Virus record (IMG/VR): IMGVR_UViG_3300009332_000265 | Coordinates: 1-64,000 of that record | Origin: a virus | Direction: 5' to 3' (one strand) | Length of the DNA stretch: 64,000 bases | In this document: one piece after another, positions 35,229-44,937 of the stretch | Layout of the letters: every line of letters begins with the position of its first letter | How positions within the stretch are numbered: the first letter of the stretch is position 1 | Translations under genes and position numbers: made by a program | Notes under the pieces: generated by a model | Told to the model about the DNA's origin: nothing | Database searches by the model: none | The model's input: the letters and a program-made list of their open reading frames with translations, nothing else

Positions 35229-36011
35229 ATGGCTGATAAGAAAATGACGGCCCTTACGGATCTGTCCACAGGTATCGCTTCCGCTGATATCTTACATGTG
35301 GTTGATGATCCTAGTGGCAGTCCAGTAAATAAAAGAGTTTCGGTTTTCAATTTGTTTGGAAACTTAAATCACGTAACCGACTCTGGTGATAGTTCTGGTA
35401 GAACTTTTGTTGCCGCAACTCAAAACGTAGGAAATGATGCCACATCTGGTGATACAATTCCTTTAAGTTCGCATACAAATTTTATCAAAACATCGTCTAG
35501 TGCAAGAACAGTTCAATTTCTATATGGATCAAAATTCTCTGCAAACGTTCAGGGCGCTTATGCTAATGTAACCGGAGTTGTAGCAGGATCAATTATTCAT
35601 GTAGACATTACTAATGGTGCGGCACCTAGTTCTATTAATACTGCATGGTCTTCAGGTACTGCAAGAGCATATGGTATGAAAATTCAATTTAGTGATTCTA
35701 ATAGTACGACACGATCTATGAAACCTGATGCGTTTATCTGTTTAGATGATGAGCATGGCTCAACTGCAAATCGTTCACCTGGTGCTTATCCAGTTCAGTA
35801 TTTGTTTGAGTTAGGTTCTAATGCATCTGGTTATGTATCTATGACTAATGCAGGAAATACCGAAGTGAATGCTCATCAGACAGGAAACAATAATATTATG
35901 GTTTCCGCTAATTGTGCTGATACAGCCGCCGATACCAGAGTAAGATGTAAAATTAATGGTACCGATTATTGGTTACTAGCAACATCGAATACCACTATAG
36001 ATAACGTATAA
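35229..36011 (+). CDS. Tail-fibre-like virion protein (short)
   Basis: 260 residues. The N-terminus [15 protein letters not shown]...[12 protein letters not shown] is shared with the next gene and probably forms an attachment or trimerisation module. The rest is beta-rich, Ser/Thr/Asn/Gly-heavy, typical of fibre or surface proteins. Strong TTAGGAG ribosome binding site after a terminator, so a new transcript likely begins here although I see no clear promoter. Confidence 0.65.
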   Translation: MADKKMTALTDLSTGIASADILHVVDDPSGSPVNKRVSVFNLFGNLNHVTDSGDSSGRTFVAATQNVGNDATSGDTIPLSSHTNFIKTSSSARTVQFLYGSKFSANVQGAYANVTGVVAGSIIHVDITNGAAPSSINTAWSSGTARAYGMKIQFSDSNSTTRSMKPDAFICLDDEHGSTANRSPGAYPVQYLFELGSNASGYVSMTNAGNTEVNAHQTGNNNIMVSANCADTAADTRVRCKINGTDYWLLATSNTTIDNV

Positions 36012-36037
36012 AGGTATTCGTATCATAAAGTAGGACT

Positions 36038-39000
36038 ATGGCAGATAAACGCATATCAGGTCTTACTGCAATGACCACTATCAGCAAGGATGATATCCTG
36101 CTGGTAGTGGATGATCCTGCAGGAACACCTACAAATAAAAAAGTCTCAATTGAAAAATTCTTTGCTAATGTAGAACCTCAAATAGTTTTTGCTAATGTTA
36201 CGGCGGCTTCAAATTCAACTGCTAGTAGTGTGACATTTAGAGGTGGAATAGGCGTTTCTAAAAATATAATAGTTGATGGTAACGTAACAGTAAATGGTGT
36301 TTTTACATTAGCTGGAAATGGAGCAATTACAAATCTTAGTTCAGATATAACTCCAGATACGACAATTACATATGACTTAGGTAATTCTATTGCATCATGG
36401 AAAGATGTGTATGTTCAAAAAATTGTTGGACATTCTGGTGCAATTGAGGTGGATGCTAATGCGACATTTTCGGCAAATTTGACAACGACAGGAGCAAATG
36501 TATATGTCAATGGAACAGATTTAACAGTTGATGCAAATACAACATTTAAAGCAAATTTAATAGTACATTCTGATACAACAAATACTGTAATAAATTCTGG
36601 CAATACGCATATAACAAGTAATACTTTACTTGCAGGAACAAATACAGTCATATCATCGAATCTCTCATCGTCTGCCAATTTAACACAAACTGGTATTTTG
36701 AGTTTGTTTAATGGGGCAAATTTAACTTCAAATGCTAATGCGACATTTTTTGGAAATGTGTCTCTTGGTGTCACATCTGGTGGAGGTAATCCAAAAGGCA
36801 CAGATACGGTATTATTAAAAATTGATGCTGGAAATACATTTTCATCTTCTAATACTACTTTAGAGGGTACTAATACTGTCATATCTTCAAACGTCACGAT
36901 GAGTGGTGCAAATGTTAATATCACAGGTTCAAATAATTATATTACTGCTAATACCACATTAACCGCAAATCTTAATATAACAGGTGCGAATGTTTATATA
37001 TCTCCTACTGGAGTTGCAAATGTTTATATAAAAGGTAATATAACAACAACGGGTAATACTGCACTTGGAGACGATTTATCAGTTGCTGGTAATGTAAATG
37101 TTACAGATACTACAGATTCAGAAACTAATACAACAGGATCAATTGTTACTGCAGGTGGTGTTGGAATTGCAAAAAGTTTATGGGTTGGAGAAAATGTAAA
37201 TATTCATGGAAACCTTCATGCTAATGGTAATATAACTGCTGATGGTGGAACTATTACTTTAGGAAGTGATGACACAGATACCGTTTCTTTTGGTGCAGAT
37301 GTGGGTTCTCATATTATTCCTGACACAGATTCGACATATGATTTAGGTACTACCGCAAAACGATTTAGAAACATTTGGCTTGATGATGCGGTTGCCACAG
37401 GAAATGTAAATGCAAGTGGTGATATAACTGCTACTGGAAATGTATCTGGATTATTTGGTAATTTTACTGATAATGTAAAAATATCTACAGACAAATCTTT
37501 ACAATTAAGAGATGATACAGAATATATTCATTCAAATGCTGATGGTGAAATTTCAGTTATATCTGGATCTAAAGTCACAATTACAACAACATCATTGAAC
37601 ACATCTGCAAATACGACACTTGCAGGTGAAACTGCAAACGTTACTGCAAATCTTTTTATTTCTGGAGCGAACACTAAAATTAGTTCCGCCAATACTACAT
37701 TAGATGGTACAAAAACTACAATTGAAGGAGACGATTTAGTAGTCACTGCAAATACAGCATTGCCAGCGTTTACATCAAATACTATATTAGTAACGACATC
37801 TGCGAATACAAATCTTGATGGTTCAGTAAATATCTCAGGTAATGTTGAAATGTTACATACTGTAAATGTAGCGGCTAATACATTTATTGGTGGACATGCA
37901 AATGTAAGAGGCACAAGTGAAGTTGCCGGTAATGTTGTCATGGGATCCACGAGTGCAGGTTCAAAAGTTACTATTCACGCTAATAATAATTTAATTATTA
38001 ATTCGAATAATGAAAATGAATTTATTAAACTTGACACAAAGAGAACTGAATTATATTCGAATGTAAACTTAGATATTGCTAAACATATACTCGCTGGAAA
38101 TGGTGTATATGTTCAGGATGGCACTTCTGTTGTTTTTGGTGGTCAATTGTCAATAAATGACACAATATCAACTGAAGGCTTGTTGTTATTAGAAGATGGT
38201 ACTGCATATGATAGTGGAACTGATGATGGCGCCTTTATATTAGAAGATGGTGGTACTGATAGAATAGGAAGTAATTCTACAGGAATGATTATTGGCGGAG
38301 ATATGATACTTGACAATTCAGAAATATCTTCTGCTAATGGTGTTATAAGTCTTGGAACTTATAATGGTCTTGCAAATGGTGTTATTAGAGTAAGTGATGC
38401 ATATAATTTACCAAATACTGCAGGTGCTAATGGTCAATTTTTAAGATTGTTACATGGTAATATTGTGTTCTCATCTGGCTCAGGTACAAATATGACTGAT
38501 CTACATCAAGATTTAACACCACAATTAGGCGGTAAGTTAGATACTGATGACTATATCATTACAAATGATGCACAAGCAAATGTAGTTATTCATGGAAATA
38601 CAAGTGTATCATCAAGTGCAGGGGTTAAATTAGGAAGTCATCCTACTCTTTATACTTTTGTAAAAGACACTAATGGTAGATTAGGTGTTAATACCATAGA
38701 TCCAGGCCATTCTCTTGAAGTTATTGGTACTTTTAGAGCCTCCAATGATGGAGAGTTCAGTGAAGATTTAGATATAACATCACATAATGGAATAGATATA
38801 GGTTTAAAATTGGCTGGTACTCTTATTACATCTACCGCAGCCGAAATTAATACACTAGATGGTTTTACAGGTGATGTAGCAGATCTTAATAAATTATCAG
38901 GAACTTCTGATACACTAGCCCCTGCTGACCTTAATGCAGTAGAAAATTTTGAAGAAACTGTTAGTGCAAGTTATGATACTGAAACGAGTATTGGTACATT

Positions 39001-39829
39001 AACTGTTAACGATGGTAATATTAGTCTTGATGTTGCTAGTCACGATCATGCTACTTATGGTTTAAAATTAGGAGGCTCACTTGTAACATCATCTGCTGAT
39101 GAGTTGAATATACTCGATGGATGTTTAGCAGATGTAACCGAATTAAATAGATTACAAATTGTTAGCTTAGGACAAACCCAGGTTTCGAGATTTTTACACA
39201 CAGATGATGAAAATAGAGTTGATTTTACTGCACTTGACGAAACAAAACCTGGACAGATTACGGTAGCAAATGTAGTTGTAACTGGTACCACGACATCCTC
39301 TTCAAATACAACAGGAGCTTTAAAAGTAACTGGTGGTGCAGGAATTGCAAAGAGTGTAAACATTGGTCAAAAATTAACAGTTTATGGTAATACAACTTTC
39401 AATTCAAATGTCACAATTGCCGCAAGTGTTACTGATAACAGAATATTTTATGATAATACGACTGATGATTTAAACTTAAAATTAAGAGTTGTCAGTTTTG
39501 GAACAACAAGTACGACTACAACTGATATTGGTGAGGATGCAAATAATGTTCTTGTTTTTGGAAATGGAGTTGCACCTTCAACAGTTCCTGAAGGACAAGC
39601 ATATCTATATGCCAGAAATGTATCCGGAGGTGCGGATGATGGACTAACTCACTTATTCACAAAAGATGAAGGTGGCAATGAAACTCAATTAGGACCGCAT
39701 AATAAAGATAACGAATGGGAGTTTTATTCACGCAATACTAAAACTGGTAAAGTTACAAGAATAAATATGGAACGAATGATACGTAAATTAGAAGAATTTA
39801 CAGGAGAAACTTTTATTGAAAATGAATAA
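36038..39829 (+). CDS. Large tail fibre / adhesin-like protein
   Basis: 1263 residues. N-terminal module MADKRISGLTAM...ILLVVDDPAGTPTNKKVS as in the previous gene, then hundreds of residues of imperfect repeats such as NTTLxGTNTVISSN, NANATFxGN and GNVNASGDITATGNV, which fit a trimeric beta-helix. Two copies of a VTSSADELNxLDG-like segment near the C-terminal third and a final globular region (LTHLFTKDEGGNETQLG, YSRNTKTGKVTRIN) complete it. Likely the receptor-binding fibre. Contains one of the only two GCWGC sites in the window (38837). Confidence 0.8.
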   Translation: MADKRISGLTAMTTISKDDILLVVDDPAGTPTNKKVSIEKFFANVEPQIVFANVTAASNSTASSVTFRGGIGVSKNIIVDGNVTVNGVFTLAGNGAITNLSSDITPDTTITYDLGNSIASWKDVYVQKIVGHSGAIEVDANATFSANLTTTGANVYVNGTDLTVDANTTFKANLIVHSDTTNTVINSGNTHITSNTLLAGTNTVISSNLSSSANLTQTGILSLFNGANLTSNANATFFGNVSLGVTSGGGNPKGTDTVLLKIDAGNTFSSSNTTLEGTNTVISSNVTMSGANVNITGSNNYITANTTLTANLNITGANVYISPTGVANVYIKGNITTTGNTALGDDLSVAGNVNVTDTTDSETNTTGSIVTAGGVGIAKSLWVGENVNIHGNLHANGNITADGGTITLGSDDTDTVSFGADVGSHIIPDTDSTYDLGTTAKRFRNIWLDDAVATGNVNASGDITATGNVSGLFGNFTDNVKISTDKSLQLRDDTEYIHSNADGEISVISGSKVTITTTSLNTSANTTLAGETANVTANLFISGANTKISSANTTLDGTKTTIEGDDLVVTANTALPAFTSNTILVTTSANTNLDGSVNISGNVEMLHTVNVAANTFIGGHANVRGTSEVAGNVVMGSTSAGSKVTIHANNNLIINSNNENEFIKLDTKRTELYSNVNLDIAKHILAGNGVYVQDGTSVVFGGQLSINDTISTEGLLLLEDGTAYDSGTDDGAFILEDGGTDRIGSNSTGMIIGGDMILDNSEISSANGVISLGTYNGLANGVIRVSDAYNLPNTAGANGQFLRLLHGNIVFSSGSGTNMTDLHQDLTPQLGGKLDTDDYIITNDAQANVVIHGNTSVSSSAGVKLGSHPTLYTFVKDTNGRLGVNTIDPGHSLEVIGTFRASNDGEFSEDLDITSHNGIDIGLKLAGTLITSTAAEINTLDGFTGDVADLNKLSGTSDTLAPADLNAVENFEETVSASYDTETSIGTLTVNDGNISLDVASHDHATYGLKLGGSLVTSSADELNILDGCLADVTELNRLQIVSLGQTQVSRFLHTDDENRVDFTALDETKPGQITVANVVVTGTTTSSSNTTGALKVTGGAGIAKSVNIGQKLTVYGNTTFNSNVTIAASVTDNRIFYDNTTDDLNLKLRVVSFGTTSTTTTDIGEDANNVLVFGNGVAPSTVPEGQAYLYARNVSGGADDGLTHLFTKDEGGNETQLGPHNKDNEWEFYSRNTKTGKVTRINMERMIRKLEEFTGETFIENE

Positions 39830-39840
39830 TATGGAGCATT

Positions 39841-40038
39841 ATGGATAAAGAGCATGTTGAAAATGAAGTTGAAAGATTGACAAAAGATAAAATTCAAATT
39901 GAAACATCGATTGTCACATATGAGAAAGAATTGGCGAAGTTAAAGGCACAGAATGATATGTTAACAGGTGCCTTACAAACTTGTAATTATTTTTTATCTC
40001 AATATGAAGAAGTAAAAGAAGAAACTGATAGTGTTTGA
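39841..40038 (+). CDS. Small coiled-coil protein
   Basis: 65 residues of continuous heptads (EVERLTKDKIQIETSI, ELAKLKAQNDMLTGAL). TATGGAGC ribosome binding site; the stop is overlapped by the GTG of the next gene. Perhaps a fibre-assembly helper. Confidence 0.6.
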   Translation: MDKEHVENEVERLTKDKIQIETSIVTYEKELAKLKAQNDMLTGALQTCNYFLSQYEEVKEETDSV

Positions 40039-40420
40039 AAATTTAAATGAAGATAATTTTATATTATATGCGATGAAATATTATGAAAATACACAATGTT
40101 TAAGCGAGGTGGAATTTCATAATGATTTAAAAATTATAAAATATATTAAAAGATTATTGAATAGATATTCGAAGACAGGTAAGATAAAGGAAAGATTAAT
40201 GCTTAATCATTTAATTATGCTATCAAATGTTTTTCCTATTCCAGTGTTGGTAAGAATATTATTTTTGAAGATACCTGAAGATTATTGGAAAGAATTGAAA
40301 ACGTTTTTGATTTTTTTGAAATATATGCCAGAAGTGATTTCAAGTATTAATCAAAGAACTATTATTAGTTCAGATATAGGTGTTGATTTGTACATAGCAG
40401 AGAAACTAAGGAAAATTTAA
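40031..40420 (+). CDS. Conserved T4-like marine phage protein
   Basis: 129 residues, helical. FILYAMKYYENTQCLS and the later VLVRILFLKIPEDYW match a family I associate with cyanophage structural regions, function unknown. The start is GTG inside the preceding gene's end, and the TAA overlaps the next ATG. Confidence 0.65.
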   Translation: MFENLNEDNFILYAMKYYENTQCLSEVEFHNDLKIIKYIKRLLNRYSKTGKIKERLMLNHLIMLSNVFPIPVLVRILFLKIPEDYWKELKTFLIFLKYMPEVISSINQRTIISSDIGVDLYIAEKLRKI

Positions 40421-41166
40421 TGTCTCTATTAAAGTCAGCAGGAAACATATATTTTGCTTATCAATTTTTAACGAAATTGACAACTCCATTTGAAAAGACC
40501 GAGGCATATAAATTAGGTATAATAGATGAAAAAGGCAAAGTTTTAAAGAAACGAAGCAAACTCAAAAGTCAAGAAGAGAGAGATGCATACACGATAACAG
40601 ATACTATGATCTTTAATCTTAAAAAACTATTAGGTAAAGTGCCTGGTGGTAAAACAAGGTTTGCAACATTTGCCGCCGCATTATTTTTACTTAAAGAAGA
40701 TTTAACTTATAGACATTATCAAGATCAGAGTTTTTTACAAGAAGAATTTTTCAAGTTTATGAAAACAGATGAAAAAAATGTACAAATGGTGAGAGAACAG
40801 ATTACATTAAGAGAAAAATATCTTGAAGAGTTAGATGCAGGCAGTGGTAATATAGCAAGTATTGGTGTAGGACCAGATGGTGAACCTCCAGGTATTACGG
40901 CGGCACAAAAAAAGAAAAAAAGAGAAAAATTTGCAGGGGCAGAGGTTTTCACAGTTGACCCAAATGTATTCATGAAAGCAAGATTTGGTAAAAAGAAATA
41001 TGCAAAATATGAGAATTATGTAGGTAATGATGAAGTAGGTGAAGAGATAAGACAATACGGTAGAGCAAATCCAAGTAAACCTATCATAATTAAAGATAGT
41101 TTAACTGGGGCCATGCTTTATCTTAAATACGGAAAAGATAATGCAAGGATTCAAAACTTTTATTAA
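40420..41166 (+). CDS. Conserved T4-like marine phage structural-region protein
   Basis: 248 residues. FLTKLTTPFEKTEAYKLGI, ITDTMIFNLKKLLGKVPGGK and FAAALFLLKEDL are hallmarks of a conserved protein found next to structural genes in cyanophages. The middle has a Gly/Pro/Lys linker (EPPGITAAQKKKKREKF). I infer a virion or assembly role. TAATG coupling upstream; overlaps the next small gene by 26 bases. Confidence 0.7.
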   Translation: MSLLKSAGNIYFAYQFLTKLTTPFEKTEAYKLGIIDEKGKVLKKRSKLKSQEERDAYTITDTMIFNLKKLLGKVPGGKTRFATFAAALFLLKEDLTYRHYQDQSFLQEEFFKFMKTDEKNVQMVREQITLREKYLEELDAGSGNIASIGVGPDGEPPGITAAQKKKKREKFAGAEVFTVDPNVFMKARFGKKKYAKYENYVGNDEVGEEIRQYGRANPSKPIIIKDSLTGAMLYLKYGKDNARIQNFY

Positions 41167-41368
41167 AAACAGTAAAAAAAGAACAGTTGGCAATTCAACT
41201 TTGGAATACTCTACTGGTGCTTTACCGCCAATAGACGGAAAATGTCCAGACGGATTTACTATGCACAATGAATTAGGAGGTTGTGTGCCAGCAGGACCAG
41301 AATTGCATGATATGAGTATGCCTGAAGTAGGTGACTCATATCCTGCTGGGACCCCGAAAAATGTTTAG
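41141..41368 (+). CDS. Small protein with capsid-targeting-like start
   Basis: 75 residues. N-terminus MQGFKTFIKNSKKR resembles the tag on other proteins here but lacks the Glu of the predicted cleavage motif. Then GKCPDGFTMHNELGGCVPAG, a short Cys-Cys loop known from small phage surface proteins. Starts inside the preceding gene. Confidence 0.55.
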   Translation: MQGFKTFIKNSKKRTVGNSTLEYSTGALPPIDGKCPDGFTMHNELGGCVPAGPELHDMSMPEVGDSYPAGTPKNV

Positions 41369-41375
41369 GAGTTAA

Positions 41376-42311
41376 ATGGCAGTTATAAGACAAAATTTAG
41401 AATTATTATCACCTGACGAAGGTGATGCTGATGGTTCTAGACAAAATAAAATTACGTTCTATGGTTTTAAAAGTGGTGATGCCGATTTCAATGATGTCAC
41501 AAGTGGTATTGGGCCTACAACTCAAGCAACAGGAACTGGATTAAACGATGCAACATTTGGAGGATCTTATACGGGCAGTTCGACAAAAACTTATCAAGTA
41601 AAAATTACAGCCGTTGGAACTCCAGATTCTTTTCAATATAGTGATGACGGAGGATCTACTTTTAATGGGGTAAACATAGAGATAAGAAGTGATGGTGTTC
41701 AAGCATTAGCCGAGGGTGTTACAATTATTTTTGGAGCAACAACAGGACATACGTTAAATGATGTATGGGAATCAACAGTTATTGTTCCTCTCACAACTTT
41801 AACTGCTCCACACAAAATGGCTGAAATTGAAGTAAATCATCCAGGAACAAGTGCCGATGTAAAAGGTAGATTGATTTTACGGTCAAATGATGGCGGACAG
41901 ATAGGAAGTGTGTCAATTCATGCCGCCGTTGGATCTCCAGCAACTGGAGATATTACAACAAGTGGCGATTATACAGGAGGTCCATCACCTGTCACTTATT
42001 ATATCAAAACAACAGATATAACATCCACACCTCACAAGTGGGCATGGAGCACAAATAATTTAAATTATAGTGATGATATTGACATGGCAACAAGTGCTAC
42101 GGCTGTAGAAAAAGGTATATCTATTGCATGGACAGGAACAACTGCAGGTGATGCTGTTGGTGATATTTATAAGTTTTCAGTTGGGCAAGATAACGTGCAA
42201 TTACATGCAAATGGAGACATGGTCGTTTCTGATAAAGTAGTTTCAGAAGGTGGTCATTATGTGCCTAAAATTTTCGATGTGAGTGGAACTCTACTTAATA
42301 CATATTCGTAA
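41376..42311 (+). CDS. Beta-rich structural protein with duplicated domain
   Basis: 311 residues. Two related modules: TYQVKITAVGTPDSFQYSDDGG (about 68-89) and TYYIKTTDITSTPHKWAWST (about 207-226), each followed by a SxGVxxxxEGVxIxxG or ATAVEKGISIAWTG strand. Such domains occur in tail fibre and baseplate proteins. Good TAGGAG ribosome binding site. Probable virion surface or fibre component. Confidence 0.62.
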   Translation: MAVIRQNLELLSPDEGDADGSRQNKITFYGFKSGDADFNDVTSGIGPTTQATGTGLNDATFGGSYTGSSTKTYQVKITAVGTPDSFQYSDDGGSTFNGVNIEIRSDGVQALAEGVTIIFGATTGHTLNDVWESTVIVPLTTLTAPHKMAEIEVNHPGTSADVKGRLILRSNDGGQIGSVSIHAAVGSPATGDITTSGDYTGGPSPVTYYIKTTDITSTPHKWAWSTNNLNYSDDIDMATSATAVEKGISIAWTGTTAGDAVGDIYKFSVGQDNVQLHANGDMVVSDKVVSEGGHYVPKIFDVSGTLLNTYS

Positions 42312-42341
42312 TGACTGATTTTAAACAGAATGGAGAAATAA

Positions 42342-42695
42342 ATGTCTGAAAGAGGTATTAAAGAAACAAAAGAAGTTTTGGCTTTTGTTTTCAGTCTTGG
42401 TAATGCGATAAAAGTTAGTTTGTCTGATGGAGATTTTGATTTTTGGGATGCCAAAAATTTTGTAGAGCCTTTAAAAAAAATTGCTCCTGCAGTAGAAAAT
42501 ATTGATGAAGTTCTTCCAGAATTAGAAGATTTGTCCTTGGATGAGGTTATGGAATTAACTAAATATTCTATGACAGAGTTGGGTTTAGGGGGAAATATCG
42601 ATATAGATGCTGAGGTCGAAGCCGCCGCAGAAACAGTACAAAATGCTATTACCATGGGTAAAAGTTTATTAAAAATAGTCAATGGCATCGGATAA
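42342..42695 (+). CDS. Hypothetical helical acidic protein
   Basis: 117 residues; helices VLAFVFSLGNAIKVSL and ENIDEVLPELEDLSLDEVMELT, with an Asp-rich centre. Weak ATGGAG ribosome binding site. Followed after three bases by a membrane protein, so the pair may act together. No family recognised. Confidence 0.55.
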   Translation: MSERGIKETKEVLAFVFSLGNAIKVSLSDGDFDFWDAKNFVEPLKKIAPAVENIDEVLPELEDLSLDEVMELTKYSMTELGLGGNIDIDAEVEAAAETVQNAITMGKSLLKIVNGIG

Positions 42696-42698
42696 TTA

Positions 42699-42908
42699 AT
42701 GGAACACGAGAATTTGGTACAAATGATTATAACGCCTATGATAGTGGCTATCATTGCTATGATAGGTTGGAGTCTTGCTTCTGTTATAGAATTAAAAGAA
42801 GAAGTGGCTCAGGTTAAATCAGAAGTAAAATATATTTCAAAGCAAGTTGATTTGTTGCGAGATCAGCTTGCTTTGGTATATGATGTGGAAATGTATGCAA
42901 AACAATGA
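42699..42908 (+). CDS. Small membrane protein with coiled coil
   Basis: 69 residues: one membrane helix (MIITPMIVAIIAMIGWSLAS) followed by a coiled coil (LKEEVAQVKSEVKYISKQVD). The layout is similar to some spanin- or holin-associated proteins, but I cannot decide. Overlaps the next small gene. Confidence 0.6.
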   Translation: MEHENLVQMIITPMIVAIIAMIGWSLASVIELKEEVAQVKSEVKYISKQVDLLRDQLALVYDVEMYAKQ

Positions 42909-43041
42909 TCTTGTGAAATTAGCACTATCTCTTAAAAAAAAGACAAAGACAAGAGATCTGGTTCCTCTTTATGAATTTGCTAAAAAAAATAATATAAAAG
43001 AAGAAGAACTTATAACTGTAATCAAACAGGTTGGGATATAA
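42895..43041 (+). CDS. Hypothetical 48-residue basic protein
   Basis: Begins MQNNDLVKLALSLKKKTK, Lys-rich, predicted helical. It starts in the overlap with the membrane protein gene; start chosen as the first ATG whose upstream in-frame codons lie in that gene. Stop is just before the primase promoter. Confidence 0.5.
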   Translation: MQNNDLVKLALSLKKKTKTRDLVPLYEFAKKNNIKEEELITVIKQVGI

Positions 43042-43042
43042 T

Positions 43043-43071
43043 TTGACATTTTGAACTTTTTGTTATATAAT
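43043..43071 (+). promoter_or_regulatory. Sigma70-type promoter for primase/ThyX/RNR
   Basis: TTGACA (43043-43048), 17-bp spacer, TATAAT (43066-43071), 31 bases before gp61. Confidence 0.8.
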
Positions 43072-43102
43072 ATAGTTATTTTCAACCCTTTCATTTTATA
43101 TT

Positions 43103-44116
43103 ATGAGTATCTACATTGATCAAAAATTCATCAATTTACTCTCAGGACAATTAGAACGATTTACACGCAAAAGAGATGATCTGTATAATTTCAGATGTCC
43201 TATCTGTGGTGATTCACAAAAGAAAAAACATAAAGCGAGAGGCTATGTCTATCGTAAAGAAAATCTTTTGTTTTATCGATGTCATAATTGTTCTGCGAGT
43301 ATGAGTCTTGCCAATCTTATCAAGCAAATAAATCCTACCTTACATAAACAATATGTTCTTGAAAGTTATACAAATAATGCTTCTACGTTTTCTCCAGTAG
43401 AAAAACCTGAATTCAAGTTTGAGCCACCTAAATTTTCTGATAGTCTTTCACCTTTACAAAAATTGAAGTCAATCAATTTACTTAATGACGAGCATTATTG
43501 TAAAGAGTATGTGAATAAGAGAGGCATACCGAAAGAGCATCATAGAAATTTATTCTATACAGAAAATTTTAAGACTTTTGTTCAAGGTCTTGAAATCTCC
43601 GATGTTGATATATATAAGCATCTTTATGAAGAGCCGAGGTTAGTGATTCCTTTCTTTGATAAATCACGGAAGATGTTTGCCGTTCAAGGACGAGCCCTAG
43701 GTCAATCGGACCTGAGATATATTACTGTAAGAATTGATGAACAATACCCTAAAATATATGGTCTTGATAGAGTTGATATAAGTAAGCCAATTTATGTAGT
43801 CGAAGGTCCGATTGACTCCTTGTTCATAGATAATTGTATTGCGGTTGCAGGTGGTGATTTAGTTTCAGCAATAAAACATTTCATTAATCAAGAACTGATA
43901 TTTGTTTACGATAATGAAAGAAGAAATCGTGAGACAATCAAAAAGATGGAAGCAACAATTGAGAGACACCATAAAATAGTAATTTGGCCTCGGTACATAG
44001 AGCATAAAGATATTAATGATATGATTTTGAGTGGAATAGATGTTATAAATGAGTTAAAAAATAATGTCTATTCTGGTCTAATTGCGAAAACAAAAATGTT
44101 GGAATTTAAAATATGA
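43103..44116 (+). CDS. 61: DNA primase gp61
   Basis: 337 residues (T4: 342). N-terminal zinc-binding domain CPIC...CHNC (Cys32, 35, 60, 63), then TOPRIM catalytic region with VVEGPIDSLF (catalytic Glu) and later Asp residues in LIFVYDNERR. Makes RNA primers with gp41. Its ATG has no strong ribosome binding site but follows a good promoter; it overlaps thyX by ATGA. Confidence 0.93.
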   Translation: MSIYIDQKFINLLSGQLERFTRKRDDLYNFRCPICGDSQKKKHKARGYVYRKENLLFYRCHNCSASMSLANLIKQINPTLHKQYVLESYTNNASTFSPVEKPEFKFEPPKFSDSLSPLQKLKSINLLNDEHYCKEYVNKRGIPKEHHRNLFYTENFKTFVQGLEISDVDIYKHLYEEPRLVIPFFDKSRKMFAVQGRALGQSDLRYITVRIDEQYPKIYGLDRVDISKPIYVVEGPIDSLFIDNCIAVAGGDLVSAIKHFINQELIFVYDNERRNRETIKKMEATIERHHKIVIWPRYIEHKDINDMILSGIDVINELKNNVYSGLIAKTKMLEFKI

Positions 44117-44928
44117 AAATACATAAGCATGGTTTTGTGAAGTTATTAGAAGTGATGGGTAATGATGAGGAAGTTGAAAATGCCGCCCGAATTAGTTACG
44201 GTGAAGGTACACGGAAGGTTAACCAAACAAGAAACCTAATTCGTTATTTGATGAGACACAAACATACATCACCATTTGAGATGTGCGAAGTGAAGTTTCA
44301 TATTAAACTACCAATATTCGTGATGAGACAACTTGTTAGACATAGGACTGCTAACATAAACGAATACTCTGGTCGGTACTCATTAATGAGTGATGAATTT
44401 TATTTGCCTGCTGAAGCCGATGTACAAGAACAATCAGAAACAAACAATCAAGGTCGTGGTCAAGATTTGGATCAAGAAAATAAAATTCTTGTTTTAAGTC
44501 GCATGGTTGCAACTACCGATCAGGCAAAAGAGTGTTATAGACAAATTGCTAACCCTACTCTTCTAGATGGATTTTATGAAGGGTTTAAGGGTATTGCAAG
44601 AGAAATTGCAAGAACAGTTTTACCAGTTTCAAATTACACCGAGTGTATTTGGAAAATAGATTTACATAACTTTTTTCATTTTGCAAAATTACGTATGGAT
44701 GCTCACGCACAAAAAGAGATACAAGATTACGCAAGTGCAATGTATGAATTGGTAAAACCACATTTTCCTATTTGTTGTGAAGCCTTTGAAGACTATATTT
44801 TAAACTCAAAGACATTTTCCGCCAAAGAGATGAGGATTATCAAAGAGAATCTAAATGGAAGTTGGGTAATGGCAAAATATGGTCTATCAGAACGAGAATC
44901 AAAAGAATTTTTAGAAAAATTAAAATAA
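44113..44928 (+). CDS. thyX: Flavin-dependent thymidylate synthase ThyX
   Basis: 271 residues. RHRTANINEYSGRY (76-89) is the ThyX signature (RHRxxSxNExSxRY with Ala in place of the first Ser), and YLMRHKHTSPFEMCEV the flavin-binding N-terminal region. Converts dUMP to dTMP using methylenetetrahydrofolate and FAD. With dUTPase and RNR it forms a DNA-precursor module. The C-terminal NLNGSWVMAKYGLSERESKEFLE resembles the usual tail. Confidence 0.95.
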   Translation: MKIHKHGFVKLLEVMGNDEEVENAARISYGEGTRKVNQTRNLIRYLMRHKHTSPFEMCEVKFHIKLPIFVMRQLVRHRTANINEYSGRYSLMSDEFYLPAEADVQEQSETNNQGRGQDLDQENKILVLSRMVATTDQAKECYRQIANPTLLDGFYEGFKGIAREIARTVLPVSNYTECIWKIDLHNFFHFAKLRMDAHAQKEIQDYASAMYELVKPHFPICCEAFEDYILNSKTFSAKEMRIIKENLNGSWVMAKYGLSERESKEFLEKLK

Positions 44929-44937
44929 GGAGCAAAA

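Noticed and set aside
36415-36924. Minus-strand open frame under the tail fibre gene
   Set aside because: Produced by the biased repeat composition of the fibre gene.
36038-39829. CRISPR-like or tandem-repeat array
   Set aside because: The short repeats are coding, imperfect and irregular; no constant spacers.
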